From NCBI RefSeq assembly GCF_001571105.1, contig NZ_BCTD01000003.1: 64,000 nucleotides of DNA; one strand, given 5' to 3'. Position numbers and translations under genes: made by a program. This document shows, piece by piece, positions 27,906 through 36,391 of the stretch. The stretch's first letter is position 1. The number at the start of each line of letters is the position of its first letter. The notes below the pieces were generated by a model. It saw only the letters and a list, made by a program, of their open reading frames with translations, was not told where the DNA came from and searched no databases. The stretch is from Azotobacter vinelandii (GTDB taxonomy: Bacteria > Pseudomonadota > Gammaproteobacteria > Pseudomonadales > Pseudomonadaceae).

Positions 27906-27941
27906 AACGGCGATCGCCCCTGAGGAAAAGCGATCGCCGTT
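27906..27941 (-). terminator. Terminator of vnfH-ferredoxin transcript
   Basis: Twelve-base arms AACGGCGATCGC (27906-27917) and GCGATCGCCGTT (27930-27941) with a 12-base loop. On the minus strand the stem runs into TTTACTTTTCC. Each arm contains the octamer GCGATCGC. Located 70 bases after the ferredoxin stop. Confidence 0.75.
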
Positions 27942-28009
27942 CTGGGTCCGGCGGCAGGACGGCGCGGAATGTCCTGCCGCCGGCAACGGGGTGCGGAGTC
28001 GTTCAGTGT

Positions 28010-28207
28010 TCAGTCATCGAGCGGCTGGATGCAGAAGTCGACGGGGCAGACGCCGAGACAGCGCGGCTCGCCCACGTCGGTGCATTCGTTGCAACTGTCG
28101 GCTTCGATCGCGTAGTGATCGTCCCTGAAGACGATCGAACCGGTCGGGCAGACCGGCTCGCAGTCGCCGCAGACAGTGCATTCGTAGCCGTCGATGGCCA
28201 TGGCCAT
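28010..28207 (-). CDS. vnfFd: 2[4Fe-4S] ferredoxin of the vnf cluster
   Basis: 65 residues starting MAMAIDGYECTVCGDCEPVC. The first cluster motif is C10-x2-C13-x2-C16-x3-C20-P and the second is SCNECTDVGEPRCLGVCPVD (C-x2-C-x8-C-x3-C-P), the extended spacing seen in nif-linked ferredoxins. It should carry low-potential electrons, probably to VnfH, or serve cofactor assembly. Follows vnfH by 117 bases in the same transcript and ends at the hairpin at 27906-27941. Confidence 0.93.
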   Translation of the reverse strand: MAMAIDGYECTVCGDCEPVCPTGSIVFRDDHYAIEADSCNECTDVGEPRCLGVCPVDFCIQPLDD

Positions 28208-28324
28208 GGTGTCAGCTCCTGAGGTCGGGTTGTTCGAAGGGAGGGCGGCGTGCGCCGCCGGCCGCGAGAAGCCATTCCGAAAGCCCGCGGCGCACGCTCC
28301 TCCGCAAACGCTGTGCCGGGTGAA

Positions 28325-29197
28325 TCAGCCTTCGGCGGCGGCCTTGCCGACGACGGACTCGTCTTCGACTTCCATGATGCCGAATTCCATCAGCAGCTCT
28401 TCGAGTTCTTCCATGGAGGCCGGGTTCGGGATGACCAGCAGCTTGTTGTCGACGATTTTGCGAGCCAGGGCACGGTACTCGTCGGCCTGTCCGGCCTTCG
28501 GATCGTATTCGATCACGGTCATGCGGCGGATTTCGGCGTGTTGCACGACGTTGTCGCGCGGCACGAAGTGGATCATCTGGGTGCCGATCTTCGCGGCCAG
28601 GGCCATGATCAGCTCGTCTTCGCGGTCGGTCTTGCGGCTGTTGCAGATCAGGCCGCCCAGACGCACGCTGCCGGAGTGGGCGTATTTCACGATGCCCTTG
28701 GCGATGTTGTTGGCGGCGTACATGGCCATCATCTCGCCGGAGCAGACGATGTAGATTTCCTGGGCCTTGTTCTCGCGGATCGGCATGGCGAAGCCGCCGC
28801 ATACCACGTCGCCCAGCACGTCATAGAACACGAAGTCCAGGTCGTCGCTGTAGGCGCCTTCTTCTTCCAGGAAGTTGATCGCGGTGATCACGCCACGGCC
28901 GGCGCAGCCGACGCCCGGCTCCGGGCCACCGGATTCGACGCACTTGACGCCGCCGAAGCCGATCTGCAGCACGTCTTCCAGCTCCAGGTCTTCGACCGAG
29001 CCGGCGGACGCGGCCATTTCCATGACGGTGCCCTGGGCCTTGGAGTGCAGGATCAGGCGGGTGGAGTCGGCTTTCGGGTCACAACCGACGATCATCACTT
29101 TCTTGCCGGCTTCGGCGAGGGCGGCGACCAGGTTCTGGGTGGTGGTGGACTTGCCGATGCCACCCTTGCCGTAAATTGCACACTGACGCAATGCCAT
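28325..29197 (-). CDS. vnfH: Vanadium nitrogenase iron protein VnfH (dinitrogenase reductase)
   Basis: 290 residues from MALRQCAIYGKGGIGKSTTT; the upstream ATG at 29269 lies within the promoter and is not used. Walker A GKGGIGKST at residues 10-18, switch I/II with VGCDPKADST and DVLGDVVCGGFAMP, and the [4Fe-4S]-ligand cysteines in GCAGRGVITA and DVVCGGFA. The homodimer passes electrons to VFe protein with ATP hydrolysis; the Arg in GVGCAGRGV is the usual ADP-ribosylation site. Transcribed divergently from an MFS gene, with a near-perfect sigma-54 promoter and two VnfA sites. Confidence 0.97.
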   Translation of the reverse strand: MALRQCAIYGKGGIGKSTTTQNLVAALAEAGKKVMIVGCDPKADSTRLILHSKAQGTVMEMAASAGSVEDLELEDVLQIGFGGVKCVESGGPEPGVGCAGRGVITAINFLEEEGAYSDDLDFVFYDVLGDVVCGGFAMPIRENKAQEIYIVCSGEMMAMYAANNIAKGIVKYAHSGSVRLGGLICNSRKTDREDELIMALAAKIGTQMIHFVPRDNVVQHAEIRRMTVIEYDPKAGQADEYRALARKIVDNKLLVIPNPASMEELEELLMEFGIMEVEDESVVGKAAAEG

Positions 29198-29250
29198 CTT
29201 AGGAACCTCCGTTGATTCGTTGGCGTTTTGATTTGTGCCGACGAGAGTTG

Positions 29251-29266
29251 AGCAAGGGCGGTGCCA
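29251..29266 (-). promoter_or_regulatory. Sigma-54 promoter of vnfH
   Basis: Minus strand reads TGGCAC-CGCCC-TTGCT, a perfect match to TGGCAC-N5-TTGCW, 53 bases upstream of the vnfH ATG. An AT-rich stretch (about 29290-29350) between it and the activator sites could bend and may bind IHF. Confidence 0.93.
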
Positions 29267-29405
29267 CAAGGATCGATAAGTCGATGATTGCCTATTTTTT
29301 GGAATATAAAATCAAAAAAACATATTTAATTAGTGAATTATTTCAATTTTTGCAGGTTTATTGGACTCCATAAATCCAGGCCAGGATGCTGTGCGCTCCG
29401 TCGAC

Positions 29406-29449
29406 GTACCCGCAGGTACAGCCGGGAAGCGATCCGTTCCGCATGGTAC
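29406..29449. promoter_or_regulatory. Two VnfA activator sites upstream of vnfH
   Basis: GTACCCGCAGGTAC at 29406-29419 and GTTCCGCATGGTAC at 29436-29449. On the minus strand they read GTACCTGCGGGTAC and GTACCATGCGGAAC, which are the VnfA-binding dyads reported upstream of A. vinelandii vnfH. Centres are 30 bases apart and about 150-180 bases from the promoter. They also lie upstream of the divergent MFS gene. Confidence 0.9.
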
Positions 29450-29635
29450 TGGGGTGCTCGACGGCGCCGGACGGCCGATCGGCGAAGAGGCGAGGGGCTG
29501 GATGGTACGAGGAATAGCCGGGAGGAATCGTTCGCTGATCGAACAGAAAGGCGATTATCGGCTTGTTGACCGGACTGGGGCGGTCGTAGCTTTCGGAGGC
29601 GCTCTACCTCCGACAACAACGACAAGAGAGATCCC

Positions 29636-31012
29636 ATGAGCACTCCCCTTGCGCTTCCCGGCGAGGCCGCCGCATCCGGCCGCGCCTCGGTTCCGAAAAC
29701 CCTCGACGTACAGGCCTTCATCGATTCCCGGCCGCTCGGCCTCTACCAGTGGCGCATCGTTCTGCTGTGTTTCCTGATCGTCTTCCTCGACGGTCTGGAT
29801 ACCGCCGCCATGGGCTTCATCGCCCCGGCGCTGGTCCAGGACTGGGGCATCGACCGCGCCAGCCTCGGCCCGGTGATGAGCGCCGCGCTGATCGGCATGG
29901 TGTTCGGCGCGCTCTGCTCCGGTCCGCTGGCCGACCGCTTCGGTCGCAAGGGCGTGCTGGTCGGTTCGGCGCTGCTGTTCGGCCTGTTCAGCCTGGCGTC
30001 GGCCTACAGCGATAACGTCGGCGAACTGGTGGTGCTGCGCTTTCTCACCGGTCTGGGACTCGGCGCGGCCATGCCCAACGCCACCACGCTGCTGTCGGAA
30101 TACACCCCGGTGCGCCACAAGTCGCTGCTGGTGACCAGCATGTTCTGCGGCTTCAACCTGGGCATGGCGGCCGGCGGCTTCGTCTCCGCCTGGATGATCC
30201 CGGCCTATGGCTGGCACAGCCTGCTGCTGGTCGGTGGCGTGCTGCCGCTGCTCCTGGCGCTGGTGCTGCTGTTCTGGCTGCCCGAGTCGGCCCGCTACCT
30301 GGTGGCGCGCGGTCACGACGTCGGGCGTGTCCGCCGGGTGCTGCGGCCGATCGGCGAGGAAGCGGCGCAGGCCAGGGGCTTCAGCATCCCCGAACAGCGC
30401 ACGGAGAAGGCCGGCGGCGTCTTCGCGGTGATCTTCGGCGGCACCTTCCGTGTCGGCACCCTGCTGCTCTGGCTCACCTATTTCATGGGCCTGGTGATCG
30501 TCTATCTGCTGACCAGCTGGCTGCCCACGCTGCTGCGCGACAGCGGCGCGAGCATGGAGCGGGCCGCCTTCGTCGGCGCGCTGTTCCAGTTCGGCGGCGT
30601 GCTCAGCGCGGTGGCGGTGGGCTGGGCCATGGACCGCATGAACCCGCACAAGGTGATCGGTCTGTTCTACCTGATGGCCGGCCTCTTCACCTTCGCGGTC
30701 GGCCAGAGCCTGGGCCAGACCGCCCTGCTGGCGACCCTGGTGCTGCTGGCCGGGATGAGCGTCAACGGCGCGCAGTCGGCCATGCCGTCCCTGGCGGCGC
30801 GCTTCTACCCGACCCACGGCCGCGCCACCGGCGTGTCCTGGATGCTCGGCATCGGCCGTTTCGGCGCCATCCTCGGCGCCTGGATCGGCGCGACCCTGCT
30901 CGGTCTCGGCTGGACCTTCGAGGATGTGCTCAGCGCCCTGCTGCTGCCGGCCGGCATCGCCACCGCGGCGATCCTGATCAAGGGCCTGGTCAGCCACGCC
31001 GACGCCACCTGA
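29636..31012 (+). CDS. MFS transporter, aromatic acid:H+ symporter (AAHS/PcaK-like)
   Basis: 458 residues with 12 predicted membrane segments. DGLDTAAMGFIAPAL in the first helix is the AAHS family charge motif (DGxD), and GPLADRFGRKG the MFS loop 2-3 motif, repeated weakly as VGWAMDRMNPHKV in the second half. Relatives import 4-hydroxybenzoate, protocatechuate, benzoate or 3-hydroxyphenylpropionate. It is divergent from vnfH and may be transcribed from the same control region. Why an aromatic-acid carrier sits here is not clear; catecholate metallophore precursors are one idea (inference). Confidence 0.88.
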   Translation: MSTPLALPGEAAASGRASVPKTLDVQAFIDSRPLGLYQWRIVLLCFLIVFLDGLDTAAMGFIAPALVQDWGIDRASLGPVMSAALIGMVFGALCSGPLADRFGRKGVLVGSALLFGLFSLASAYSDNVGELVVLRFLTGLGLGAAMPNATTLLSEYTPVRHKSLLVTSMFCGFNLGMAAGGFVSAWMIPAYGWHSLLLVGGVLPLLLALVLLFWLPESARYLVARGHDVGRVRRVLRPIGEEAAQARGFSIPEQRTEKAGGVFAVIFGGTFRVGTLLLWLTYFMGLVIVYLLTSWLPTLLRDSGASMERAAFVGALFQFGGVLSAVAVGWAMDRMNPHKVIGLFYLMAGLFTFAVGQSLGQTALLATLVLLAGMSVNGAQSAMPSLAARFYPTHGRATGVSWMLGIGRFGAILGAWIGATLLGLGWTFEDVLSALLLPAGIATAAILIKGLVSHADAT

Positions 31013-31032
31013 GTCTCGCCCGTAATGCCGAG

Positions 31033-31064
31033 GGCCCGCCGGATGGCATCCGGCGGGCCTTTTT
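31033..31064 (+). terminator. Terminator of the MFS gene
   Basis: GGCCCGCCGGATG (31033-31045) and CATCCGGCGGGCC (31047-31059) form a 13-base inverted repeat with a minimal loop, followed by TTTTT, 21 bases after the stop codon. Confidence 0.9.
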
Positions 31065-31553
31065 CGTCGCTTCGCCGTGATTTCCAGGTGGGTAAGCCCA
31101 GGGCCGCGCGCGGCCCGGCATGCCTGCGCCCATGCCGGATGGGCATGACTTGCCATGGGAAATAACGTGCAATAAATATTTTTTACGGTTTTATGACGGA
31201 CGTCACTTGTTCGTGCCGTTGCGAATGGCCATCCACGGGCTTCGGCGGTCGTAGACGGGGCGTGCGACCGATCGAACGGCGTCGATTCCGTATTTCATCG
31301 GAACTACGCGGGGCATTTTTTCAATATATGTTTCGCTCTATAAAAAAAGTAATTGACATGCTGATTCTCGCTATTAACGCAAGTTTTTCACAGGGATCGA
31401 AGAAGTATTTATGTGTATTTATTTGTATAGCGCTTTGACGGCAGGAGCGAAGGCCCCGATGGGCATTGCCTTGTCTTAGATTATTTGGTTGAGTTCGTTA
31501 CGATAAAATCCATAAGGACAGGAAGTAGTCCGATCGCTGCAGGGATAGGCTCA
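31065..31553. other. AT-rich leader region before the E1-like gene module
   Basis: No gene is supported here. About 31160-31540 is strikingly AT-rich for this genome (runs such as ATAAATATTTTTT, TATAAAAAAAGT and GTATTTATTTGTATAG). It includes a TTGACA at about 31353, without a well-spaced -10. No GTAC-N6-GTAC or -24/-12 element is visible. It probably contains the promoter of the following four genes or is a remnant of inserted DNA. Confidence 0.4.
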
Positions 31554-32687
31554 ATGGATCTTTCAAAGCGGGAAATCAATAGATACAGCCGGCATCTGCT
31601 ATTGCCCGAAGTGGGCCTGGAAGGGCAGTCGAGGCTGAAGCGGGCGAAGGTCCTGTGCGTCGGCACGGGCGGGCTGGGTTCCCCGCTGGCGCTGTATCTG
31701 GCCGCCGCCGGTGTCGGGCGTCTGGGGCTCGTCGACAGCGATGTCGTCGATTACAGCAATCTGCAGCGTCAGGTCATCCACCATACCGCCGATATCGGCA
31801 AACCGAAAATAACTTCGGCCGCCGAGAAACTTCGCGACCTCAATCCGGATATCGAGATCATCGAGCACGAAACCATGCTCACGGCGGAGAATGCCTTCGA
31901 CATTTGTTCCCGCTACGACATCGTCGCCGACGGTACCGATAACTTCTCCACGCGCTATCTGATCAACGATGTATGCGTGTTGCTGGGAAAACCCAATGTC
32001 CATGCCAGCATTTTCAGGTTCGAGGGGCAGGCTTCGGTTTTTTACGCGAAGGAGGGGCCCTGCTATCGATGCCTGTATCCCGAACCGCCGCCGCCCGGCG
32101 AAATACCCGGTTGCGCCGAAGGCGGGGTGTTGGGCGTGCTGCCGGGACTCCTGGGGGTCGTTCAGGCGACCGAGGTCATCAAGCGGATCCTGGGAATCGG
32201 CGATCCCCTCGTCGGGCGACTGCTGATGTTCGATGCCCTGGGCATGCGGACCAGCGAACTGCGGATCGAGAAGGACCCCGACTGCCCCCTGTGCGGCACT
32301 TCGCCCAGCATCACCGGGCTACAGGATTACCAGGCCTTCTGCGGCGCGCTCGCGCCGGGCGGCGGGGCCCGCGCGGAGATCGCCGCCGGCGAGGCGGCCG
32401 TCTGGCTCGGACGCCCCGGGGATGTGCTCCTGCTGGATGTGCGGGAGCCGCACGAATGGGACATCTGCCGGATCGCGGGGGCTGTGCATGTGCCCCTGGG
32501 CGAGTTGGCCGCGCGTTGCGGGGAGTTGGACCCCGCGAAGGACATCATCGTCTACTGCCTGATGGGCGCGCGCGGCCGCAAGGCCCTGGAGATCCTCGAA
32601 GGGCAGGGCTTCCACAGGGTCTGGAACCTGCGGGGCGGCCTGCGGGCCTGGGTTGCGGAAGTCGACGGGACGCTGCCCCTTTATTGA
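31554..32687 (+). CDS. MoeB/ThiF-type E1-like adenylyltransferase with C-terminal rhodanese domain
   Basis: 377 residues; start MDLSKREINRYSRHLLLPEVG chosen because E1-like proteins begin this way. E1 domain (1-250): GTGGLGSP nucleotide loop, LVDSDVVDYSNLQRQV (Asp and Arg), KPK lysine, ADGTDNFSTRYLIND, the catalytic-Cys region GCAEGGVLGVLPG, and zinc pairs CYRC and CPLC. Rhodanese domain (270-377): DVREPHEWD and the active-site loop YCLMGARG. It should adenylate the C-terminal Gly of a ubiquitin-like protein and hand it sulphur. The likely substrate is the GG-ending protein encoded two genes downstream. Confidence 0.9.
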   Translation: MDLSKREINRYSRHLLLPEVGLEGQSRLKRAKVLCVGTGGLGSPLALYLAAAGVGRLGLVDSDVVDYSNLQRQVIHHTADIGKPKITSAAEKLRDLNPDIEIIEHETMLTAENAFDICSRYDIVADGTDNFSTRYLINDVCVLLGKPNVHASIFRFEGQASVFYAKEGPCYRCLYPEPPPPGEIPGCAEGGVLGVLPGLLGVVQATEVIKRILGIGDPLVGRLLMFDALGMRTSELRIEKDPDCPLCGTSPSITGLQDYQAFCGALAPGGGARAEIAAGEAAVWLGRPGDVLLLDVREPHEWDICRIAGAVHVPLGELAARCGELDPAKDIIVYCLMGARGRKALEILEGQGFHRVWNLRGGLRAWVAEVDGTLPLY

Positions 32688-32766
32688 CGACTTGTCGCGC
32701 GTTTCCCTTCGCCATCGCCGATGGGGAAGGCTTCATTGCTGGTTTTCGATAGACCGAAGGAATCTC

Positions 32767-33531
32767 ATGCAGACTAAGGCGCTTAGCGAGTTCGATAGGG
32801 AACGTTACTCCAGGCAGTTGCGGATCGAAGGCTTTGGCGAGGAAGGCCAGTTGCGCCTCAAGGGCGCCACCGTTCTGGTTTCCCGGGTGGGCGGCGTGGG
32901 CGGTACCGCGGCGATGAACCTGGTGCGTGCCGGGGTGGGACGCCTGATCCTGGCGCACGGCGGCAAGGTGGTGCCGGAATACCTCAACCGCTGGCAACTG
33001 ATCACGCCCGACGACCTGGGCCGGCCCTGCGCGCAGGTCTGGGCGGAAAAGCTCGGGCAGATCGATGCGGACGTCGAGATCGTCACGGTGGACGAATACA
33101 TCAACGGGGAAAACGTCGCCGATCTCGTTTCCCGGGCCGACCTGGTGGTGGATGGCGCGCCGCTGTTCGAGGAGCGCTACTTGATGAACGACGAAGCCAT
33201 GCGGCAGGGAAAGCCCCTGTGCATGGGCGCGATGTTCGGCATGGAAGGCTATGCGAGCACCTTCATTCCCGGCGAAAGCGCCTGCCTGCGCTGCGTGTTC
33301 CCGGAAAAGCCCGAGTACTGGACGGACATGAAGGTGTTCCCGGCGATCGGCCCCGGTCCGGCGATCGTCGGAACGACCATCGCCATGGAGGCGATCAAGG
33401 TGCTGACCGGCTTCGGCCAGCCGCTCAAGAACATACTCTGGTTCTTCGATCTCGAATCGAACACGACACGCTATCTCGAGATCGAGCGCGTGAAGGATTG
33501 CCCTGCCTGCGGGGCGAGCAGAAGCCACTGA
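32767..33531 (+). CDS. Degenerate E1-like (ThiF/HesA-family) protein
   Basis: 254 residues from MQTKALSEFDRERYSRQLRI. The E1 fold is clear (RVGGVGGTAAMNLVRAGVG; zinc pairs CLRC and CPAC), but several ATP-site residues are changed. The Asp motif is LAHGGKVVP instead of LVDxDxV, the Lys position reads GRPCAQV, and TDN is APL (VVDGAPLFEERYLMND). The catalytic Cys region (PAIGPGPAIVG) has no Cys. It may therefore be a non-catalytic partner of the preceding E1-like enzyme, as in E1 heterodimers, or bind another ligand. 79 bases downstream of that gene, same strand. Confidence 0.8.
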   Translation: MQTKALSEFDRERYSRQLRIEGFGEEGQLRLKGATVLVSRVGGVGGTAAMNLVRAGVGRLILAHGGKVVPEYLNRWQLITPDDLGRPCAQVWAEKLGQIDADVEIVTVDEYINGENVADLVSRADLVVDGAPLFEERYLMNDEAMRQGKPLCMGAMFGMEGYASTFIPGESACLRCVFPEKPEYWTDMKVFPAIGPGPAIVGTTIAMEAIKVLTGFGQPLKNILWFFDLESNTTRYLEIERVKDCPACGASRSH

Positions 33532-33547
33532 TTCCAGGAGAAAGACA

Positions 33548-33820
33548 ATGCCGACCCTTTTCGTGCCCGCGCCCTTCAGAAAGTCCGTCGAGGACCTGTC
33601 CAGACTGGAAGTCGGGGCAGGCTCCGTCAGCGCGCTGCTGCGGGAGGTCGATACGCGCTACCCGGGATTCAATGCCCAACTGCATGGCCCGGATGGCAGC
33701 GTGAAGAAATACATCAGGATTTTCGTCAACGGGAAGGACATCAAGGCGCTCGACGGCATGGAAACGGCGCTCGATACCCGCGACGAAGTCTTCATCGTCT
33801 CGGCGATGGCCGGCGGCTGA
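33548..33820 (+). CDS. MoaD/ThiS-type ubiquitin-like sulphur carrier protein ending in Gly-Gly
   Basis: 90 residues, MPTLFVPAPFRKSVEDLSR to FIVSAMAGG. The beta-grasp pattern IRIFVNGKDIKALDGMETALDTRDEVFIVSAMAGG is the MoaD/CysO signature with a free C-terminal GG, the site of adenylation and thiocarboxylation. Starts 16 bases after the degenerate E1-like gene. Together with the E1-rhodanese protein it makes a full sulphur-activation system. The destination of the sulphur, perhaps a cofactor step linked to V-nitrogenase, is unknown. Confidence 0.88.
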   Translation: MPTLFVPAPFRKSVEDLSRLEVGAGSVSALLREVDTRYPGFNAQLHGPDGSVKKYIRIFVNGKDIKALDGMETALDTRDEVFIVSAMAGG

Positions 33821-33908
33821 GGCCGGCCCGGGGGCGTATCGGCCCGGTCATGGCATCGGGCGTCCAGCGAAGCGTCGAACATGCACTCGATGCATACAGG
33901 AGGTTGTT

Positions 33909-34436
33909 TTGAGTTCCATGGAAAGATCGTCGAAGTTCTTGCCGGTACTGGGTATGGCAGTGTGTCTCGCGGGCAATGCGTTCGCCTCGCAGGCCTCGTC
34001 CGAGCGCCAGGCGGAAGTCGCCCGGCGCGGTGCCCAGGTGATGCCCTTCGCCTTGGCGCAGACCACTCACATCTTCGAAAGAACGTCCGACGGCGGCATC
34101 CAGAAGGTCGTCCTGAAGGACGGGGCGGACCCCGCCCAACTGACGCTGATCCGCCGGCATCTGCAGGAGGTCGGCGAACAGTTCGCGAGGCGGGACTTCT
34201 CCGCGCCGGAAACCATCCACGGCCGCGACATGCCGGGCCTGGAGGCGCTCAGGAATGCCGCGCCGGGCGAGATGTCGGTGAGATACGCCGATATCCGGGA
34301 CGGTGCGCAACTGCGCTTCGCCGCTGGCAGGCCGGAACTGATCCATGCGATCCATGCCTGGATCGGTGCCCAGCTCGGCGACCACGGGAGGGATGCCGTG
34401 GAAGGCCATTCCGCGCATCACCATTCGATGCGCTGA
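33909..34436 (+). CDS. Secreted protein of unknown function with His-rich tail
   Basis: 175 residues if the TTG at 33909 is used (CAGGAGG lies 5 bases upstream); an ATG at 33918 would give 172. Signal peptide of about 27 residues (FLPVLGMAVCLAGNAFASQA). The mature part contains MPFALAQTTHIFERTSDGGIQKVVLKDG and FSAPETIHGRDMPGLEALRN, seen in small periplasmic proteins often mislabelled as aspartate carbamoyltransferase. Several conserved His and the C-terminal EGHSAHHHSMR could bind metal. It ends the plus-strand four-gene module and converges on vnfX. Function unknown. Confidence 0.75.
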   Translation: MSSMERSSKFLPVLGMAVCLAGNAFASQASSERQAEVARRGAQVMPFALAQTTHIFERTSDGGIQKVVLKDGADPAQLTLIRRHLQEVGEQFARRDFSAPETIHGRDMPGLEALRNAAPGEMSVRYADIRDGAQLRFAAGRPELIHAIHAWIGAQLGDHGRDAVEGHSAHHHSMR

Positions 34437-34462
34437 GCCTTCGGCGCCCCGCACGGAAGTGG

Positions 34463-35011
34463 CTATTCCAGCTCCTCGATGGAGGTGATCAGGCGCAGGC
34501 CGTTGCCGGAGGGCGTGTGGGGCGCGGCGGGGTTCTGGGCCGCAGCGCGTTCGGCCTTGGCCTTGGCCCGCTCCACCCAGCTCAGGCCGCCGCAGTGCAG
34601 GGCCAGGCTGACCTCGTTGAGCAGGTCCTCGATGGTCTGGCCGGTGCCGACGATGATCGGCTGGATACCGGCCATTATCAGTCGCTTGATCGACGAAGTA
34701 CCGATCGAGGCGGCGTAGATCGCCGAGCAGCCTTCGAGGAATTTCAGCTTGGCGATCACCTTGTCCTCCGGTGGCTTGGCGGCGAGACGCTCCAGTTCCT
34801 CGGCGCTGAGCTGCAGGTCGATGATGTTGGTCTGCCCGTCCGACAGCGATTTGAAGCGGTTCTCGCCCTTCATGTTGGCCTGGACGAACTCGCCGACGCC
34901 GAGCAGTTCGGCGTAGCCCGGCGAAATGTCGTAGACCATCAGGGTGTCGGCGGCGCCGAAGTGCAGGTTGACGTTGACCCGGTCGTTGGACGCGAAAGCG
35001 ACTTTGATCAT
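34463..35011 (-). CDS. vnfX: VnfX, NifX-family cofactor carrier
   Basis: 182 residues from MIKVAFASNDRVNVNLHFGAADTLMVYD. The NifX/NafY domain spans about 1-130 (FVQANMKGENRFKSL, CSAIYAASIGTSSIKRLIMAGIQPIIV), followed by an Ala/Lys-rich tail to ITSIEELE. In A. vinelandii VnfX binds NifB-co and a VnfEN-derived Fe-V precursor and passes it between scaffold proteins. It overlaps the vnfN stop (ATGA). Confidence 0.92.
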   Translation of the reverse strand: MIKVAFASNDRVNVNLHFGAADTLMVYDISPGYAELLGVGEFVQANMKGENRFKSLSDGQTNIIDLQLSAEELERLAAKPPEDKVIAKLKFLEGCSAIYAASIGTSSIKRLIMAGIQPIIVGTGQTIEDLLNEVSLALHCGGLSWVERAKAKAERAAAQNPAAPHTPSGNGLRLITSIEELE

Positions 35012-36390
35012 GCAGTGATGCTCCTCGCGGAAGGTGCGGCCGCGCCGTCGAAATCCTGGCGCAGCGGCGAGTGGTAGGGGGCGATGCCGGCGCCCCGGGG
35101 GGCGAACAGGTTGGCCAGTTCGAAGAGCAACTGGCGCGCGCCGCGGTAGCCGACCCACAGGCGCGCCGCCGCGCCGTAGTGGTCGTACTGCGGGAAACCC
35201 GCGCGCAGCAGCGGGATGCCGAGGCGCTCGGCGCTCTGCAGGGCGTGGGAGTTGCCGATCAGCAATTGCGCGGAGGTTTCGCGGGCGCGTTCCTCCAGGT
35301 CCTCGAAGTCGCCGATCATCACTTCCTCGATATTCAGCGCCTCCAGCGCCGCGCTGCGGCAAGGGCTGACCGCGGCGACCAGGCGGGCGCCGACGTCGTC
35401 GAGGAAGCGGCCGATGGCGACCAGTTGGTCGGCGTCGGCGCCGATGGCGATACGCGTGCCGCCGACCGGGACATAGCTGTCGACCATGGCGTCGAGCAGT
35501 TGCTCGCGCTGGCGCAGGATGCGCGCCGGCACCGGGCGGCCGGAGACATCGGCGAGCGCCTGGACGAAGGCGTCGCAGTCGGCCAGCGCGGTCAGTCCGG
35601 GCAGGCGCAGGTCCGGCACTCCGGTACGCGCCTGCAGCAGGTCGGCGGCGCGGCCGAGGGAGTCGCCGATCACCAGGGTCAGCGCCGAGCGGCCCATGGC
35701 GGCGATTTCCTGACGGGTGGTGCCGCCGGTGGTCAGGGTGGTGTAGCCCTGGGGCGTCAGGTGACCGTCGAGGGAGTCGGCCAGGTCGGGCAGGATCACC
35801 GCCTGCAGGCCGAAGCCCTCGATCCACTCGCGGATCGCCTCGACATCGGCCGGGGTCAGCATCGATCCGGCCAGCAGGTTGACCTGACGGGTCCGCTGCG
35901 CCGCCGGCACCACGCTATCCGGCACCAGCGCCTCGATGATCGCCTCCACCGCCAGGGCGTAGCCGCTCTCCAGCCCGCCGAGGGTGTCCGGGGTGTTCAC
36001 CGCGACGACGCTGGCGCTTTCGCAGCGTCCGGCATGGAAGCTGCGCAGCACGCGACGGATGTCGGCGCCCTGCATTTCCACCAGGCCGGTGGTGATCAGC
36101 CCGACCACTTCCGGGTGATGCCCGTCGATCACCGTGGCCAGGCCTTCCTGCAGCCGCTCGTCGCTGCCGAGCACGGTGCTGGCCATGTCCAGCGCGGTGG
36201 TCTGCAATGGGATGGGTTCGCGGAAGTGGCGGGTGAAGAACACCTTGCTGAACGCCGTGCAGCCCTGGGCGCCGTGCTCCAGCGGCAGGCTGCGGGACAG
36301 GCCGAGGAAGGCCAGCGCGGCGCCCATCGGCTGGCTGACGCGCAGCGGATTGACGCTCAGGGGCTTGCTGGCCTGGACGATCCGGGCCAT
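35008..36390 (-). CDS. vnfN: VnfN, FeV-cofactor scaffold subunit
   Basis: 460 residues starting MARIVQASKPLSVNPLRVSQ. NifN/NifK-like fold with PMGAALAFLGLSRSLPLEHGAQGCTAFSKVF (cluster Cys in GAQGCTAF) and LITTGLVEMQGADI, AVNTPDTLGGLESGY in the expected places. With VnfE it forms the heterotetramer on which NifB-co is matured to the vanadium cofactor precursor. One base separates it from vnfE, and vnfX overlaps its end. Confidence 0.93.
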   Translation of the reverse strand: MARIVQASKPLSVNPLRVSQPMGAALAFLGLSRSLPLEHGAQGCTAFSKVFFTRHFREPIPLQTTALDMASTVLGSDERLQEGLATVIDGHHPEVVGLITTGLVEMQGADIRRVLRSFHAGRCESASVVAVNTPDTLGGLESGYALAVEAIIEALVPDSVVPAAQRTRQVNLLAGSMLTPADVEAIREWIEGFGLQAVILPDLADSLDGHLTPQGYTTLTTGGTTRQEIAAMGRSALTLVIGDSLGRAADLLQARTGVPDLRLPGLTALADCDAFVQALADVSGRPVPARILRQREQLLDAMVDSYVPVGGTRIAIGADADQLVAIGRFLDDVGARLVAAVSPCRSAALEALNIEEVMIGDFEDLEERARETSAQLLIGNSHALQSAERLGIPLLRAGFPQYDHYGAAARLWVGYRGARQLLFELANLFAPRGAGIAPYHSPLRQDFDGAAAPSARSITA

Positions 36391-36391
36391 G

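Noticed and set aside
31140..31553. VnfA or sigma-54 site in front of the E1-like module
   Set aside because: No GTAC-N6-GTAC dyad and no GG-N10-GC element of acceptable quality could be found on the plus strand.
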